Assembly: GCF_001428245.1 (NCBI RefSeq)
Contig: NZ_LMRV01000028.1
Span: forward strand, 1,326-65,325
Source of the DNA: Paenibacillus sp. Soil522
Lineage (GTDB): Bacteria > Bacillota > Bacilli > Paenibacillales > Paenibacillaceae
DNA length: 64,000 nucleotides
Direction: 5' to 3'
Shown: piece by piece, positions 62,906 through 64,000 of the stretch
Layout of the letters: each line of letters opens with the position of its first letter
Numbering within the stretch: the stretch's first letter is position 1
Program-made: the position numbers and the translations under genes
The notes under the pieces: generated by a model
What the model saw: only the letters and a program-made list of their open reading frames with translations
What the model was told of the DNA's origin: nothing
Databases searched by the model: none

Positions 62906-63639
62906 TAAGGCTGCTGCACTTCTGCTGCGCCTTTGTAAGGAGCAAGAGCCTGCCCTGCTTGAGACCTCGATTGCCTTGCCCCGCCTGTCCGATTGGCAAA
63001 CTTCATTGCATAATACCGCACAAGATCTACGCTTCGTATAAACTCGACGGGATCCACAACAGCTGCAGCCGATACCGTCTTAGGTTCTCGCCGCAGCCAG
63101 CTGTTCAAAGCAGCCCGAACCGATAAAGGCGTCTTCAGCCTTACTTCGATCTCTCTTTTGAGGATACCGCCCGAATAGCTAATTTGACCTTTATATTTCA
63201 AGCCTGCTTGTCCAAGCCACAGTACCGATTGCTCCATTTTGCGCCCGGATAAATCGCCCTTGCCCGCTTCATCCTTACTTGGCCGAGGAAGCGCGACAGC
63301 AGCAGCTGCCTCCTCTCCTCCTGTTCCAAACAAGCTGCTGAGCAGCTTATCCTCGCCAATCCGCCAGTACAAACCGTCATACTCGGGCGAGATAAGCATG
63401 CCGTTCCGCGCTTCGCGAAAGCTATTATCCCAGCCGAATGCGGCACGTTCAGCGGTTGCCGATGCGGCATAGTACAGAACCACCTTTTGATACATGTACA
63501 TGCCGAACAGAATGAATAGTAAAATTAGCCCCATCAGCATCGGAAATACGATCGTCGACTCTAGCGTAAAGCTGCCCTGCTCCTTCTTCAGCCATTGCAG
63601 CAGCCTCCCTTTCATCCTAAGCCTGCTCACAAGCTTCAC
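62905..63639 (-). CDS. TadE-like pilus assembly protein
   Basis: This is a protein of about 236-244 residues. The segment KEQGSFTLESTIVFPMLMGLILLFILFGMYMYQ near residue 20 is the TadE pilin-like helix with the expected glutamates; the rest is extracytoplasmic and includes a beta-strand-rich region ending in a basic tail. The start could be the GTG at 63639, a GTG at 63630 (AGG eight bases upstream) or the ATG at 63615; I cannot decide. It lies directly after the Flp pilin gene. Confidence 0.85.
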   Translation of the reverse strand: MKLVSRLRMKGRLLQWLKKEQGSFTLESTIVFPMLMGLILLFILFGMYMYQKVVLYYAASATAERAAFGWDNSFREARNGMLISPEYDGLYWRIGEDKLLSSLFGTGGEEAAAAVALPRPSKDEAGKGDLSGRKMEQSVLWLGQAGLKYKGQISYSGGILKREIEVRLKTPLSVRAALNSWLRREPKTVSAAAVVDPVEFIRSVDLVRYYAMKFANRTGGARQSRSQAGQALAPYKGAAEVQQP

Positions 63640-63642
63640 CTA

Positions 63643-63828
63643 CTAACTGAAAATTTTGTCCGCCTCGTCGTCCGCTTTGCCCATCAGCCGTTCAATCAGC
63701 TCAATAATCCAATCCTTAAACAGCAATGCTATAATAATGACAACCGCAATAATCAAAATAATTTCCAGTGTTCCCAAACCGTCTTCCTCTGCCCAAAATG
63801 ACCGGATAGCTTGACCTAGCTTTTTCAT
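63643..63828 (-). CDS. Flp/Fap-type pilin
   Basis: This 61-residue protein is a small Flp-type pilin subunit. A short basic leader with EEDGLGTLEIILIIAVVIIIALLF fits prepilin-peptidase processing before the hydrophobic helix, with the glutamate at mature position 5; the tail is charged (RLMGKADDEADKIFS). The ATG at 63828 has GGAAAG directly upstream; the longer frame to 63987 overlaps the tadC-like gene and is not favoured. It is preceded by the tadC-like gene by 26 bases. Confidence 0.88.
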   Translation of the reverse strand: MKKLGQAIRSFWAEEDGLGTLEIILIIAVVIIIALLFKDWIIELIERLMGKADDEADKIFS

Positions 63829-63854
63829 CTTTCCATCTTCCTCTCTGTTTTTGG

Positions 63855-64000
63855 TTAAGACATGAGCAGAACTACCGGCGCAGCTACTAGAACCATAAGC
63901 ACCAGCAAAATACCCACGAGGGGAAATACGAGCTTGGATGATGCTTCCTCTCCGCGCGATCTGGCGATTGCCTTGCGCTTCTCCCACAGAGAGTAGGAGA
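63855..64000 (-). CDS. TadC-like pilus assembly protein (3' part, cut by window edge)
   Basis: Only the last about 48 codons are in the window. They read EKRKAIARSRGEEASSKLVF followed by PLVGILLVLMVLVAAPVVLLMS and TAA. The arginine-rich helix, then RGEEASSKLVFP and a final membrane helix, is the end of type II secretion F/TadC platform proteins (R-A-E-E-x-x-x-K-hydrophobic-x-F-P). Position before the Flp pilin fits a Tad operon. Confidence 0.72.
   Translation of the reverse strand, partial: SYSLWEKRKAIARSRGEEASSKLVFPLVGILLVLMVLVAAPVVLLMS

Noticed and set aside
1-64000. CRISPR arrays, tRNA/rRNA genes, riboswitches and prophage
   Set aside because: No regularly spaced repeats, tRNA cloverleaf, rRNA motifs, recognisable riboswitch core or phage structural genes were seen on either strand.

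Overview
The window looks like chromosome of a Gram-positive, endospore-forming bacterium of the Paenibacillaceae (Paenibacillus or a close relative). The grounds are lipobox-type solute-binding proteins, strong AGGAGG-type ribosome binding sites with many GTG/TTG starts, a small Spo0E-like protein, YesM/YesN-type sensor-regulator pairs beside LplB/LplC-type sugar importers, very large multidomain secreted proteins ending in a FIMAH-like domain, and a Tad pilus locus with an FHA protein. I see no rRNA, tRNA, CRISPR array, prophage or intact insertion sequence.

Layout. 1-7 kb is a metal-homeostasis and housekeeping segment: ferritin, a DUF1450-type small Cys-rich protein behind a Fur-box promoter, a CtpA/B-type protease, a HAD phosphatase, a CWC protein, an operon (AAA+ ATPase, unknown protein, methyltransferase) behind a near-perfect Zur box, and fur itself behind a PerR-like box. 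7-11.7 kb holds a small SDR/unknown/monooxygenase operon, a repeat-rich gap with a transporter remnant, a class A PBP and a small unknown protein. 11.9-42.4 kb is a carbohydrate acquisition island, nearly all on the minus strand: an LplB/LplC-type importer with its binding protein and an AraC sensor-regulator, a 2325-residue secreted enzyme-like protein, a tandem GH43 enzyme, a second importer with a two-component pair, an orphan binding protein divergent from an orphan sensor kinase, and a GH28-like beta-helix enzyme. Gene debris lies between these (ricin-domain tail, transposase tail, formyltransferase tail, an unidentified tail). 42.7-46.5 kb is a sulfate importer (cysT-cysW-cysA-binding protein). 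46.7-57.5 kb is housekeeping: YigZ, pgi, a beta-hydroxyacid dehydrogenase, DUF420, ppnP, tkt, purU, nfo, DUF2621, a lipoprotein and a TIGR01777 epimerase. 57.5-64 kb is the distal part of a Tad/Flp pilus locus, running off the right edge inside a tadC-like gene.

How genes work together. The most interesting signals are regulatory. (1) Three distant promoters (importer operon, giant secreted protein, GH28-like enzyme) share one architecture: a TTRAAAGAAW block starting exactly 31 bases before a T(A/G)CAATAG -10 region, followed at once by a CcpA/cre-like element. This suggests one AraC-dependent, catabolite-repressed polysaccharide regulon. (2) All three classical FUR-family operator types (Fur, PerR-like, Zur) occur within the first 7 kb, and the Zur-type site controls an operon that is not a recognised zinc-uptake or ribosomal-protein gene. 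These are sequence-level inferences; no searches were run.
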